Source: Caldilineaceae bacterium (GTDB taxonomy: Bacteria > Chloroflexota > Anaerolineae > Caldilineales > Caldilineaceae). Taken from it: a DNA stretch of 58,170 nt. Of this stretch, positions 36,991 through 46,004 are shown piece after piece; position 1 is the first letter of the stretch; each line of letters opens with the position of its first letter. The position numbers and the translations under genes are program-made. The notes under the pieces were generated by a model, which was not told the DNA's origin, ran no database searches, and was given only the letters and a program-made list of their open reading frames with translations. Location: the NCBI GenBank assembly GCA_018003515.1, contig JAGNDO010000014.1:1-58170 (forward strand), written 5' to 3'.

Positions 36991-39900
36991 TTAGGAATCA
37001 CCTCCGCAGTCACTATTAATCCCAAATTGCTGGCACTCAGCAGGGGTTAGTAACCGGGTGGTACGATCCTCTTGGGCAAAGATGGCAAGATCATGTATGC
37101 TTTCTAGGTAGAATCGTACCTGTCCATCTTCAGTAACGGCTGCTATGATCCTGCCATCTGAAGAAAATACAATATCGTTGATCACTGTTTCGTTTCCGGT
37201 CAGCAGAGAATTCCTTTGTAAAGATAGGGCATTTCTTACACCTATGATCCCATCCCTTCCACCAGTTGCCAATACACGACCCGTCGGATCAAACGCAATG
37301 CTATGGGCACCACCAGGATGTATTTGGACAACTTGGGAATCTTCAGCATAAGAATAAGTATTCTGCCGACCCTGAATCCGCCATAATCGCACTTTTCCAT
37401 TTGACGACAACGTGTAGACGCTCTCTCCATCAGGACCAAACGCCACGTCATATATGTTTGTGCCAACCTCAAGCGTAAGTGTGGTGATCCGATTCGATTC
37501 AATCTCGACAATATAAGCCAATCCCGTACCCGCCAAACCTGCAACCAATTGTGTCCCATCTTTATTAAAATCGATCGTGTTTATCCAACCTGTGCCTTGT
37601 AGCAAAACATCCAGAGGTTTTCCACTGTTTCTATCCCATAGAACGACTTCACCATTTTCGTGGCCGGTCGCCACCTGAGCGCCAGAAGGTGGTCGGAAGG
37701 CTGCTGTAAAAACCCTTCCCGCCTTGGGCTGAAGCCAAACCGGATCTGTTGGGTGGGCAACTTGCCATATTGCGGCCCTACCATCATTGCTGGCAGTGAC
37801 AACGCTTTCCCCTGTCTGGCTGAACTCTGCATAATTAATACGCTCCGTGTGCGATAGGATCGCTACCTCTGAAAATGCATCAGAGGTCATAATTCGCGCA
37901 CTACCATCGTCACTGGCTGTGATAAGGTGGAGACCGTCAGAACTAAAATCAATGGCCTCTATGGGATCATTGTGCAAAGCAACGGTCCGAATTTCAGCAC
38001 TTGGACCAATATTCCAAATGCGAACGGTTCCATCGGCACCGCTTACAGTGGCCAACTGTTCACCACAAAATGGAGTTGGAGGCTTGACAGAGGTTGGCTC
38101 CACAAATGCAACAGCGTTTATTTCATCCGTATGCCCCAGCAGTATTTCGATTGGGTCTCCATTAATCTTCCAAACTCGAGCCGTATGATCCCGACCTACG
38201 GAGGCTACACACTGTCCGTCTTGGCTTATAGCAACATCGTAGATTCCTGATGAGTGATCCACTTCCGAAAAGCGTAGTTGCGGCTGACCAGGATCGGTCA
38301 GATCCCATAGGTTTAGCTTACCCTGGGTGCTTCCAACAGCCAACTGATGCTGAGAACCGAATTTTATTGTTCTAATTTCTTCGCCCTGACCAAGGTCCGC
38401 CATGACTACCCAATTCACGTGTTCATTTTGGAGCCGGCTATCCCAAAGGCTAACCCGATCTGGCAAACTAGCGATTGCTAGATATTGACCATCGTTGCTG
38501 TAAGTGAGTGAACTATATGCTTTTCTAACAGTCGCTCTGCCAGTAAGGATGTTTAATGCAAGACTCCAAATCTGAATCTCGAACAAATCTTCGTTGATTT
38601 TTACCTGTAAAGCAATCTCATTATCATCGGGATGAATAGCAAGTCCATTGATTTCACTGTCCAATTGTATATGCAGAATTTCTTGCCCTGACTGGATATT
38701 CCAGACCTTGACACTTCCATAACCGTTAACGACACCGAGTAATTTTCCGCTCACACTAAAGGCCATATCCCAAATCGAAGCATCAACACCAAGATTGAAT
38801 TCTGTGAGAACCGCTTCCGGGGAGAGACTAGATCCCACATAAACTTTACCAAACACATCTCCAACTGCAAATGTGCCGCCATCAAGACTTAATGCGGCAT
38901 CACGTGGGCTTACAACGCCATGTTCGATTCGGCGAACGATACGAGATTCTTGCAACGCTTCCCGCAGTGCATTTTCAGCTTCATAAGTATATCTTTCGTG
39001 CAATAAAGCATGGCTTGCCAAAAGAACACTCACTTCTGGATCGATGTCTAATTGATAGATTGCCTCATCAGCAAAGGTGCGGGAGCGAAGTTCGGACCTT
39101 GCACGGCGTTCTTGTCCTGTTATGAGTGCCGCAACGATGGCAAGAACAGCAACCAGGGCAAGTGAGGATACCAAAGCAATCACCCTTCGTTGTTGACTTC
39201 TTCTGCTTTGTTCCTTTTCTGTTGCCTCTCTTTCCCGCAGAGCCACCGCTGCATTGAAAAACGCTTCCTCAATCACATTGAGCTTTCTTGCGTGTTCCGA
39301 ATGCTGAGACAACTCATAGATCATTGCCAATCTGGTGTTCCAACGAGGAAGGTGGCTCTCTTCTCTCGCCGATTCCTCCCAAGTCATGGCTAACCTGCGA
39401 AGTTCCTCCTGCAATTGTAGCCATTCCCGATCAAGATTCAGCCATTCCTGCAAACGATACCAGCCGCCTATCAACGCCTCATGGGAGATGTCCACTCGGC
39501 GCTGACTGCCCTTTTCGTCACCGCTTGTAGTAAGCAGGCGATTCTGTGTCAGCATATACAAGGTCTCATCAAAAATCTCTGGATCATCGCCGGTTGTTCG
39601 CAACGCCTCCACCGTCTGTTGCCGCCGCGTATCAGCCCGACCCTCGCCAAACTGGATCAGACGCAGAAAAATACGCCGGGCGATAGCCTGCCCATCTTCC
39701 GATAGATCGGCGTAGACATCATCGGCCCGGCGGGAGATGGCTACCTGTAAGCCCGTGCGTCCGTCGCCGCCGTAGGCCCCTCTGGGCAAGATCAGGGCTT
39801 CATAGGCTCGCAGGGGTAGGTAGCGGCGCTCCACTTTTTCCCACAACAGCACCAGGGTCTCTTGGACCAAGGGCAGCACTCCCGGTTCGCCAGCGGCGTC

Positions 39901-40926
39901 GGCCACCAATCGCTCAACCAGGGCGGCCTCCACGAAAACGCCCACATTTTCCGCCGGGCGCATGATAGCCTCCCGCAGTTGCGCCTCGCCCAGAGGCGTC
40001 ACCTCCAGCCGGCGCTTCTGGATCGGCTCCCACAGGGGTGATGCCATCAGGTCAGGGTAGAAATCGGCCCGCACGGTCAGGACCAAGAAGAGATCCTCGA
40101 CCTCCATCAACTTGAGCAGGGATTGCTGGAAGGCGGCGGTCTCCCCCCTGGCCAGGGTGAACGTTTCCTCGAACTGATCAATGATCAAAAGCAGCCGGGT
40201 GCCAGCAAGGACCGGTGCGGATAGATCAACCGTGCGGCCCAACTCAGTCAAAGGAGTAACGCCGGGACGCAGGCTGCGCACGATCCACTGACCAGGGCCG
40301 AAAAGGGTGCTTTTCTGCAATGCGGGGATAATGCCAGCAAAGACCAAGGAGGATTTGCCGCTGCCAGAGGGGCCGATGACCGTAAGAAAAGGGCGACGCC
40401 GCAGGCGGTCAACGGCATCGGCGATCTCGGCGTCCCGGCCATAGAAGGCGGCGGCCTGCTCTGTGGTGAACGGACGCATGCCCGGATAGGGGCAGGGTGG
40501 TACTGCCGCCGGGGCCGGTGCCGGCGCGTTGAGTTCGGCGCACAGGCGTTCCACCACTCTCTCCCGGTCATCCGGGTCCGTGGCGTCCAGGGGCACCAGA
40601 AAGGAGAGGCGGGTGGGCAGCGTCGTTGGGTGCAGAATGAGGGGAATCACCGGCCAAGTAGCGGTCTCCAGGCCATAGTGCTGGGCCAGGAGGTTCACGA
40701 AACTGCTGTCTTCGTCTACCATGTAGGCAGGGCTGAGAACCAGGAGTACCTTGCGGCTGTTGTGAACGGCGTCGTCGAACTCACTGATACGGGGCTTGCC
40801 CAGAGCAAAAGCCTGTTCGGTGTGGAAATCCACCCCGGCGGCGGTCAGGGCATCCAGCAGATAGCCCTCGACCCAGGCTCGGTCGGCGTCTGCATAAGAG
40901 ACAAAGAGGTCATGTTGCGTGGGCAT
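36991..40926 (-). CDS. TIR-STAND-WD40 membrane-spanning protein
   Basis: 1311 residues. TIR-like domain 1-130 (HDLFVSYADADRAWVEGYLL, KVLLVLSPAYM). STAND ATPase about 147-500: FYGRDAEI, P-loop GPSGSGKS 185-192, Walker B LLLIIDQFEE 245-254 and the TVRADFYPDL sensor. One membrane helix about 582-603 preceded by RRSQQRR. Then 14 or so WD40 blades (for example VAFGPDGESVYTLSSNGKVR, ATGGRDGIIGV). The positive residues before the helix put TIR and ATPase in the cytosol and the propeller outside. TIR domains often cleave NAD+ after STAND oligomerisation, but the usual catalytic Glu position is unclear here. The propeller half is much more AT-rich. Confidence 0.88.
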   Translation of the reverse strand: MPTQHDLFVSYADADRAWVEGYLLDALTAAGVDFHTEQAFALGKPRISEFDDAVHNSRKVLLVLSPAYMVDEDSSFVNLLAQHYGLETATWPVIPLILHPTTLPTRLSFLVPLDATDPDDRERVVERLCAELNAPAPAPAAVPPCPYPGMRPFTTEQAAAFYGRDAEIADAVDRLRRRPFLTVIGPSGSGKSSLVFAGIIPALQKSTLFGPGQWIVRSLRPGVTPLTELGRTVDLSAPVLAGTRLLLIIDQFEETFTLARGETAAFQQSLLKLMEVEDLFLVLTVRADFYPDLMASPLWEPIQKRRLEVTPLGEAQLREAIMRPAENVGVFVEAALVERLVADAAGEPGVLPLVQETLVLLWEKVERRYLPLRAYEALILPRGAYGGDGRTGLQVAISRRADDVYADLSEDGQAIARRIFLRLIQFGEGRADTRRQQTVEALRTTGDDPEIFDETLYMLTQNRLLTTSGDEKGSQRRVDISHEALIGGWYRLQEWLNLDREWLQLQEELRRLAMTWEESAREESHLPRWNTRLAMIYELSQHSEHARKLNVIEEAFFNAAVALREREATEKEQSRRSQQRRVIALVSSLALVAVLAIVAALITGQERRARSELRSRTFADEAIYQLDIDPEVSVLLASHALLHERYTYEAENALREALQESRIVRRIEHGVVSPRDAALSLDGGTFAVGDVFGKVYVGSSLSPEAVLTEFNLGVDASIWDMAFSVSGKLLGVVNGYGSVKVWNIQSGQEILHIQLDSEINGLAIHPDDNEIALQVKINEDLFEIQIWSLALNILTGRATVRKAYSSLTYSNDGQYLAIASLPDRVSLWDSRLQNEHVNWVVMADLGQGEEIRTIKFGSQHQLAVGSTQGKLNLWDLTDPGQPQLRFSEVDHSSGIYDVAISQDGQCVASVGRDHTARVWKINGDPIEILLGHTDEINAVAFVEPTSVKPPTPFCGEQLATVSGADGTVRIWNIGPSAEIRTVALHNDPIEAIDFSSDGLHLITASDDGSARIMTSDAFSEVAILSHTERINYAEFSQTGESVVTASNDGRAAIWQVAHPTDPVWLQPKAGRVFTAAFRPPSGAQVATGHENGEVVLWDRNSGKPLDVLLQGTGWINTIDFNKDGTQLVAGLAGTGLAYIVEIESNRITTLTLEVGTNIYDVAFGPDGESVYTLSSNGKVRLWRIQGRQNTYSYAEDSQVVQIHPGGAHSIAFDPTGRVLATGGRDGIIGVRNALSLQRNSLLTGNETVINDIVFSSDGRIIAAVTEDGQVRFYLESIHDLAIFAQEDRTTRLLTPAECQQFGINSDCGGDS

Positions 40927-41003
40927 GGCTAGATCCGGGACTATGGACGGTCGACAAAATCAGCGGCACAGGAGAAACAAGGCAGACCTGGGATACCGTA
41001 TCT

Positions 41004-41160
41004 TATCACGACAGATCTATCCAAGATCTGTCCAATAGCTATTCTGAATCTATCCAAATAGGAAGCAGCAGGAGAGGTAGAACTCAAAAGAAGAGAGCGG
41101 TTTACGAAGTAGCTATAGCGTAGCACAAACTGGGTCAGACGTCAATCAGTTTTTTTGAAG
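41004..41160 (-). promoter_or_regulatory. shared upstream module, copy 1 (TIR-STAND-WD40)
   Basis: Almost the same sequence as 55935-56089. Read on the minus strand it contains TTGACG (complement of 41140-41145), a 17-base spacer and TACGCT (complement of 41117-41122), then a leader of about 185 bases to the ATG at 40926. The leader holds a perfect 7-bp inverted repeat cagatct-atcca-agatctg (41012-41030). Confidence 0.65.
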
Positions 41161-41162
41161 AT

Positions 41163-41400
41163 GTGGGGCGCGCGCAGACTGGTGAAGTCCGTGCGGCCCT
41201 GGGCGGCCAGCAACACTTCGCTCACCCCCTTGCCGTGGGCGTAAGTCGGAGAGGTCGCCGATGGTCACCTCCACCCCCAACGCCGCCAGCTTGGGGGCCG
41301 ATTCGGCCCGAGCCAGCGCCCGCACGGGCAGGGTGCGCCGCTGAAGTTCAGGGATGACATAGCTGCCGGACAGTCCGGTGCCGCCGGTGATGAGGATCAT
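41163..41400 (-). pseudogene. epimerase pseudogene with internal deletion
   Basis: Starts with an intact ATG and MILITGGTGLSGSYVI, matching the epimerase at 46005-46874 for about 52 residues. An internal stretch of some 215 bases is then missing (equivalent of 46504-46717), and the frame shifts. In the other frame YAHGK, LLAAQGRTDFTSLRAP continue the homology, which then stops at 41163 against the shared promoter module. GGAGAACCCACCCC before the ATG matches the intact copy's leader. Confidence 0.85.
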
Positions 41401-41449
41401 GGGGTGGGTTCTCCGAACGGAAATACGCCTTCATCCAGAAACAGCAGAC

Positions 41450-44400
41450 CTAACGCACCCACACAGGATACCAGTCGCTGGCTGGGTTGGCCGTCAACTG
41501 GGTAACTTTAGTACCGTTTGCAGCCATGATGAAGATCTCGGTGTTGTCGGTATAGCGGGTGAAGGCCAGCCAATTGCCGTCCAGAGACCAAGTTGGGAAA
41601 TCCTCGTCCTGGAGCGAATTGGTCAGGTTGCGCACATTGCTGCCATCGGCATTCATCACAAAGATGTCCATGCCGCCATCTCGGTTGCTACCAAAGGCAA
41701 TCTGGCGGCCATCGGGCGACCAGGCGGGATGGGTGACGATCTTGCCTTCAGCAAAAAAGATCCGTTTGGTATTCGCCCCGCTTGCGGACATCACCCGGAT
41801 GGCGCGCGGGCAGGATGGCTGGCCACAACCTTCAACCGTGACAAAGACGATCTGGTCGCCCCCAGGCGACCAGGCCGGCATGGTGTTGCGTGCCGGGTCG
41901 TCGCTGGTGAGGCGGGTAATGGCCGATCCGTCGTTGTTCATCGTATAGATTTCCCAGTCCAGGTTATCCCGGGACGACACAAAGGCGATCTTGCGCCCGT
42001 CGCTTGAGATGGCCGGCTCCCAGTTGTCGGACCCAAAGTCAGTCAAGTTGAAGGTCTGATTGTCGGTCAAACGCCATCGATAGACGGATACCCGCTGCTC
42101 TGGCCTGGACGTGAAGACAAGTTGACCACTGTCTGCGGTAGTGTAGCTGGGTTCGTAGGCAGTGGTGGAGGTCAGTCGGCTGACAGATTCCCCGGTTGTC
42201 GACATCACATAGAGATCTCCTCGAGAGTTGTTCCGGTTGGACACAAAGACGATCCGGCCCGGTGGCGGCCAGGAGAGGACCGTGGGCGTGGGGCGTGGCG
42301 TGGATGTGGCGCGTGGCGTGGCGAACGGGATGGGCGTGGCGGTGACGTCGATCACCGTGGCCTGGGTGATCTGGGTTTGAGGTGCGACCACTTCCGCGGG
42401 CAGCCAACCCCGCCATACCAGAGCACTGGCAACATCCGGGTATGTGACAAACAACCACTGTCCGCTGCCATAGGAAGTACTGCCGCTTGTCGTAGCCAAT
42501 ACGGTGACCTGCGAACCGACCGATATCCAAAAAGCGCGGCTTTGCTCATCGAAGGCATCCTTTAGCAAATAGTCGCCAGCGGACTGTCCATAACTGATAA
42601 CCTGACCATAAACAAAGGGAAGATCCGCCCGATCCGTGATCACTTGAAACTGCAAATCGATCGGTAGCAAAGCCTTGTCGCCTTCAAACACAAGGGGAAA
42701 TGCTAGCAGCCATCCAATTTGCTCGGTTGCGGGATAGGAGACTTGAACCCACCAGTCGTTCCCTGTCTTCATTGTCTGAAGCACAGGCAAACGTATAGGG
42801 CCGGTAATCTTCTGCAATTGTACACCGGAATAGCCCGCTTGATCTCGCAAAGTAAGCGGGATGGGCGGCAGGACAGCATTAAGGGGCGATGTCTGGACCA
42901 CAGCCGTTCGAGCAATGGCAACCACGGTTGCGGTCGCATTAACAACTTCGGCAGAGCGGGCGGACTGGACAGCGAGTTGAGCCTCTACCGTGCCGAGGAA
43001 AGCGATGGCGGTTGCGTCTGGAGTCAGGGTTGCAAAAACAGGCGGTTCGCCTGGGGTGCCTGATTGACGGGTGGGGATAGACGGTCCCGCTTGCTGAGTA
43101 GCCAAGGCCGCACGCAGGCTACTGGCCAACTCTGCACTGACTGTGCTCTCTGCATCCTTTGTGGATATGGCCACGGCCTGGGAGGTCACGGCCCCCTCAG
43201 CCTCCAATCGGGCAGCGTTAGCCCTCTGTTCCTGCTGTCTGGCCTCGACAGCGGATTGCTCGGCTTTTTGACGCTCTTTGTTGGCGGCGGAAGCTTGAGT
43301 CAATGCCCAACCGGTTAGAACCGTGAGTACGACCAGAGCCGCCACCACACCCAACCCGATCCAGCGGCGCTGCCGGGCCAGGCGCTGATCATCCCGCCGG
43401 ATGCCTGCTTCGAGGAAACTCTGTTCCAAAGGCGCAAACTGCCCAGGATTTTCCATCAATTGCGATCGATACTGGATCAATTGATCCTTACCATACAAGA
43501 AATCGTTCGGCTCACCCGCTATATTCCAACGCTCCGCATCCAGAGCCAAGGGGGTAGCTTGCCGGCGATTTGTCTCTCGAATCGGTTCCACAAACCGATC
43601 ATGGATCAACTCAACCCACACCCCTCCCGCCCGCACCTCCTTGCGCAGGAGGCGGCGGGATTCCAGCACGTCCACCACCTTGTTGTCCAGCCCGGCGGTA
43701 CTTTCTTCCCCCTGGAAGACCGTGCCCCGGGTACCGGCCTCGGTGATCAACTGGGTGTCAAACCAGGTGCGCAACTGGCGCTCAGAGACATCCAGCGCCG
43801 GGTCGGCGATGACTTTGCCCAGGGCATTTTCATAGAAGTGGCCCAGGGCCTGGTCCACATCCCCGGCTTCCTGGCGGTCCGCCTCGGTGATGGAACCCAG
43901 TGGACGGTGACGGATCTTCTCCCATAATTGATAGCAGACCACCTGCAACTGCACCGGCTCCACATATTGGCCGGGGATGGGAACCTGTTGGCCCGACACC
44001 CGCACCTGGCGCAGGTTGTCCACTAATCGCTCGGCCACCCCGCTGTCGAAAGGCCGACCACCCATCTCCGCAGGACGGCGCACGGCTTCCAGAGCTGCGT
44101 CGACGCCCATACGTTCCATGTAGAAACGCGCCCGCATACGATCCAACAGCAGAGGGGCATAGGGTTCAATGGAGGGTACGTAGTCCTCCCGCAGGGTGAG
44201 GATCACCCACAGGTTGGGGTCTCGGCGCATGGCTGTGTCCAACTGGCGAAAGAAGGCTTCCCGCTCCTTCCAGCGCCCAGGGTGGGCGGTGATGATCTCT
44301 TCGAACTGGTCGATGATCAGCACATAGGGCGTCACCGGCTGGGTGTCACTGCCGGGCATGTCCGGGATGGAGACGGCCAATTCATCAAACACAAAATGCT

Positions 44401-44791
44401 CGCCATCATCGCTGTACAGCCCGTGTAAAAAGTCGCCCAGTTCCACATGGGCAAAGCGGCTGGCCTCCTCGGTGGATTTGTCGATCCGCAGCATGAGATT
44501 GAAGAGATAGATGTTGTCCACCTGGTCGATGTCGGCGGGCAGTTCGCCCCCCACCCTCGTCACCGGCAGAACGGCATAGCCCACCTCTCGCAGGCTGGGG
44601 ATGAGCCGGGCGTTGAGCAGGGAGCTCTTCCCCGCGCCGGACTGGGCATAAAAGAGTACCAGCCGCTCGGACAACACCCGTGAGAGCAGATCCCTGGCCT
44701 CCCGTTCTCGACCAAAGAAGAGCTTGCCCTGGGCCTGGGTGAAGGTTTCGGGACCGACATAGGGATTGGCAATGGGGTTCGTCAGGTTCAT
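41450..44791 (-). CDS. membrane-spanning STAND ATPase with TolB-like propeller
   Basis: 1113 residues. NPYVGPETF start, FFGREREARDLL, P-loop SGAGKSSLL (about 51-59), Walker B YVLIIDQFEEI and LTLREDYVPSIEPYAP define an nSTAND1-type ATPase. A membrane helix follows at about 477-497 (WIGLGVVAALVVLTVLTGWA) with Arg before it. Then come a coiled coil (KERQKAEQSAVEARQQEQRA), SH3-like beta segments, a Pro/Thr-rich linker and about five PD40/TolB blades (GRIVFVSNRNNSRGDLYVMS, KIAFVSSRDNLDWEIYTMN). ATG 44791 with GAGG is preferred to GTG 44803. It follows the SIR2-like gene by eight bases; an ATPase-effector pair is likely. Confidence 0.87.
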   Translation of the reverse strand: MNLTNPIANPYVGPETFTQAQGKLFFGREREARDLLSRVLSERLVLFYAQSGAGKSSLLNARLIPSLREVGYAVLPVTRVGGELPADIDQVDNIYLFNLMLRIDKSTEEASRFAHVELGDFLHGLYSDDGEHFVFDELAVSIPDMPGSDTQPVTPYVLIIDQFEEIITAHPGRWKEREAFFRQLDTAMRRDPNLWVILTLREDYVPSIEPYAPLLLDRMRARFYMERMGVDAALEAVRRPAEMGGRPFDSGVAERLVDNLRQVRVSGQQVPIPGQYVEPVQLQVVCYQLWEKIRHRPLGSITEADRQEAGDVDQALGHFYENALGKVIADPALDVSERQLRTWFDTQLITEAGTRGTVFQGEESTAGLDNKVVDVLESRRLLRKEVRAGGVWVELIHDRFVEPIRETNRRQATPLALDAERWNIAGEPNDFLYGKDQLIQYRSQLMENPGQFAPLEQSFLEAGIRRDDQRLARQRRWIGLGVVAALVVLTVLTGWALTQASAANKERQKAEQSAVEARQQEQRANAARLEAEGAVTSQAVAISTKDAESTVSAELASSLRAALATQQAGPSIPTRQSGTPGEPPVFATLTPDATAIAFLGTVEAQLAVQSARSAEVVNATATVVAIARTAVVQTSPLNAVLPPIPLTLRDQAGYSGVQLQKITGPIRLPVLQTMKTGNDWWVQVSYPATEQIGWLLAFPLVFEGDKALLPIDLQFQVITDRADLPFVYGQVISYGQSAGDYLLKDAFDEQSRAFWISVGSQVTVLATTSGSTSYGSGQWLFVTYPDVASALVWRGWLPAEVVAPQTQITQATVIDVTATPIPFATPRATSTPRPTPTVLSWPPPGRIVFVSNRNNSRGDLYVMSTTGESVSRLTSTTAYEPSYTTADSGQLVFTSRPEQRVSVYRWRLTDNQTFNLTDFGSDNWEPAISSDGRKIAFVSSRDNLDWEIYTMNNDGSAITRLTSDDPARNTMPAWSPGGDQIVFVTVEGCGQPSCPRAIRVMSASGANTKRIFFAEGKIVTHPAWSPDGRQIAFGSNRDGGMDIFVMNADGSNVRNLTNSLQDEDFPTWSLDGNWLAFTRYTDNTEIFIMAANGTKVTQLTANPASDWYPVWVR

Positions 44792-44799
44792 GGCAGACC

Positions 44800-45861
44800 T
44801 CACAGATTTACCCGCAGTTGGCGGCGGCAGAAGGAGTCGATGGATTCCCAGTAGACCTGGTCAAAGCGGGCCTCCTGGCGCAGATAGCTCTCCAGATAGA
44901 GCTTCTCCTGTTCCGTGGGCACCAACTGCACGCAACAGAAACGTTCATAGAGCTTGGCTTCGGGCATAGGTTTGATCAGCCCTCGATAGAGCGCCCGGAA
45001 GCCCCAGGTGGGCAGGCTGAAGCCCAAAAGCAGCAGGGCCGAAGATTGCAAGGCCCCCTTCACCACATCGTGGACCGGGTCCACGCCCCGATCCTTGCCC
45101 CGGCCCTGATAAATGGCCTGGAGAAAGTCCAGGTAGTCGTCCTCGGTGAGTACCAGGGCATCGGGGTAGGCATCCAGCCCATAGAGGTGATAGACCAGGG
45201 GCTTGTGGGGGCAGGGCAGATACGGATTGCCTGCCCGGTTATGTTCACAGGGGGATTCGCCCGGCTCTACCCCATTACGGTCGAAAATCGAGGGCACATT
45301 GCCCAGGCCAGGATGCCAGCGGCAGAATTCGCTGCGGGGGATCTTGCCGGCCCGCCGCAGGGCGTCCTCCAAAAAAGTGTACGGACTGGTGGTGATATAA
45401 ATGGGCAGGGGCAGATTGGCCAGGAGCAGCAGGGGGTTGTCCGGCCCGCCGCCAAGTTGGGGATAGCCCAGGTGGGCGGCAAACTGGGAGACGGTCTGGC
45501 CGCCGGCCTGGTCCGCGGCCTCGGCCAGCAGACCAGGGTCCACGCCGTTCGCCTCAGCCAGGGCATAGATATAGCTGCCCACCGTGTCCAGATAATCCTG
45601 CTTGACCGTGGTATCTTTCCAGCCCGTGGTCAGGGCCTGATATTTAACCATGCGGTGCAGTTCCGAGCGGTCGGTCAAGGGATAGCCGATGTGGTCGGCA
45701 TAGCTGAGGACCAAATTCTCATGGCCGCCCAACACCAGATCCTCCAAGGCCGACCCGCTGATAACGGGCAGCAAGTTCCCCCGCTGGATCAACTGAGCCA
45801 ATCCCCGGTCCGTGGCCGGATTGACCTGTGCCGGGCCAGTGGCGCTGCGTATGTTGACCAT
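44800..45861 (-). CDS. SIR2-like protein, cassette B
   Basis: 353 residues. The SIR2-fold pattern of bacterial conflict proteins is visible: LIQRGNLLPVISGS near the start, LPLPIYITTSPYTFLEDAL, PLVYHLYGLD, LVLTEDDYLDFL and SALLLLGFSLPTWGFRAL. Compared with active SIR2 NADases, the Asn of TTN is Ser159 and the catalytic His before Gly is Tyr227; the GAG loop is SGS. It may therefore be inactive or divergent. AGGAGG precedes the ATG. It is directly upstream of a STAND ATPase and is a paralogue of 51902-52894. Role inferred: effector or regulator gated by the STAND. Confidence 0.78.
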   Translation of the reverse strand: MVNIRSATGPAQVNPATDRGLAQLIQRGNLLPVISGSALEDLVLGGHENLVLSYADHIGYPLTDRSELHRMVKYQALTTGWKDTTVKQDYLDTVGSYIYALAEANGVDPGLLAEAADQAGGQTVSQFAAHLGYPQLGGGPDNPLLLLANLPLPIYITTSPYTFLEDALRRAGKIPRSEFCRWHPGLGNVPSIFDRNGVEPGESPCEHNRAGNPYLPCPHKPLVYHLYGLDAYPDALVLTEDDYLDFLQAIYQGRGKDRGVDPVHDVVKGALQSSALLLLGFSLPTWGFRALYRGLIKPMPEAKLYERFCCVQLVPTEQEKLYLESYLRQEARFDQVYWESIDSFCRRQLRVNL

Positions 45862-45894
45862 AGGTGTTGCCTCCTGTTGAAAATGCTTCCCAAA

Positions 45895-45965
45895 ATATCT
45901 CCATCATCAGCCGCAAGGCTCACCAGCGGATGCGGATATCGGACGTAGTACGATCTCGAACGGCG
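45895..45965 (-). pseudogene. remnant of an FGE-fold C-terminus
   Basis: The minus strand reads VRDRTTSDIRIRW, stop, then ALRLMMEI. This lines up with the CHAT-FGE ending (STTRGNASPDSRIRWRGFRV, AMEI). It lies in the 143-base gap between the two SIR2/STAND cassettes and suggests a lost CHAT-FGE-like gene. Short, so moderate confidence. Confidence 0.5.
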
Positions 45966-46004
45966 GTTATGAGATGGGGGTTGCTCAGTTTGAACCCACC
46001 CGAT

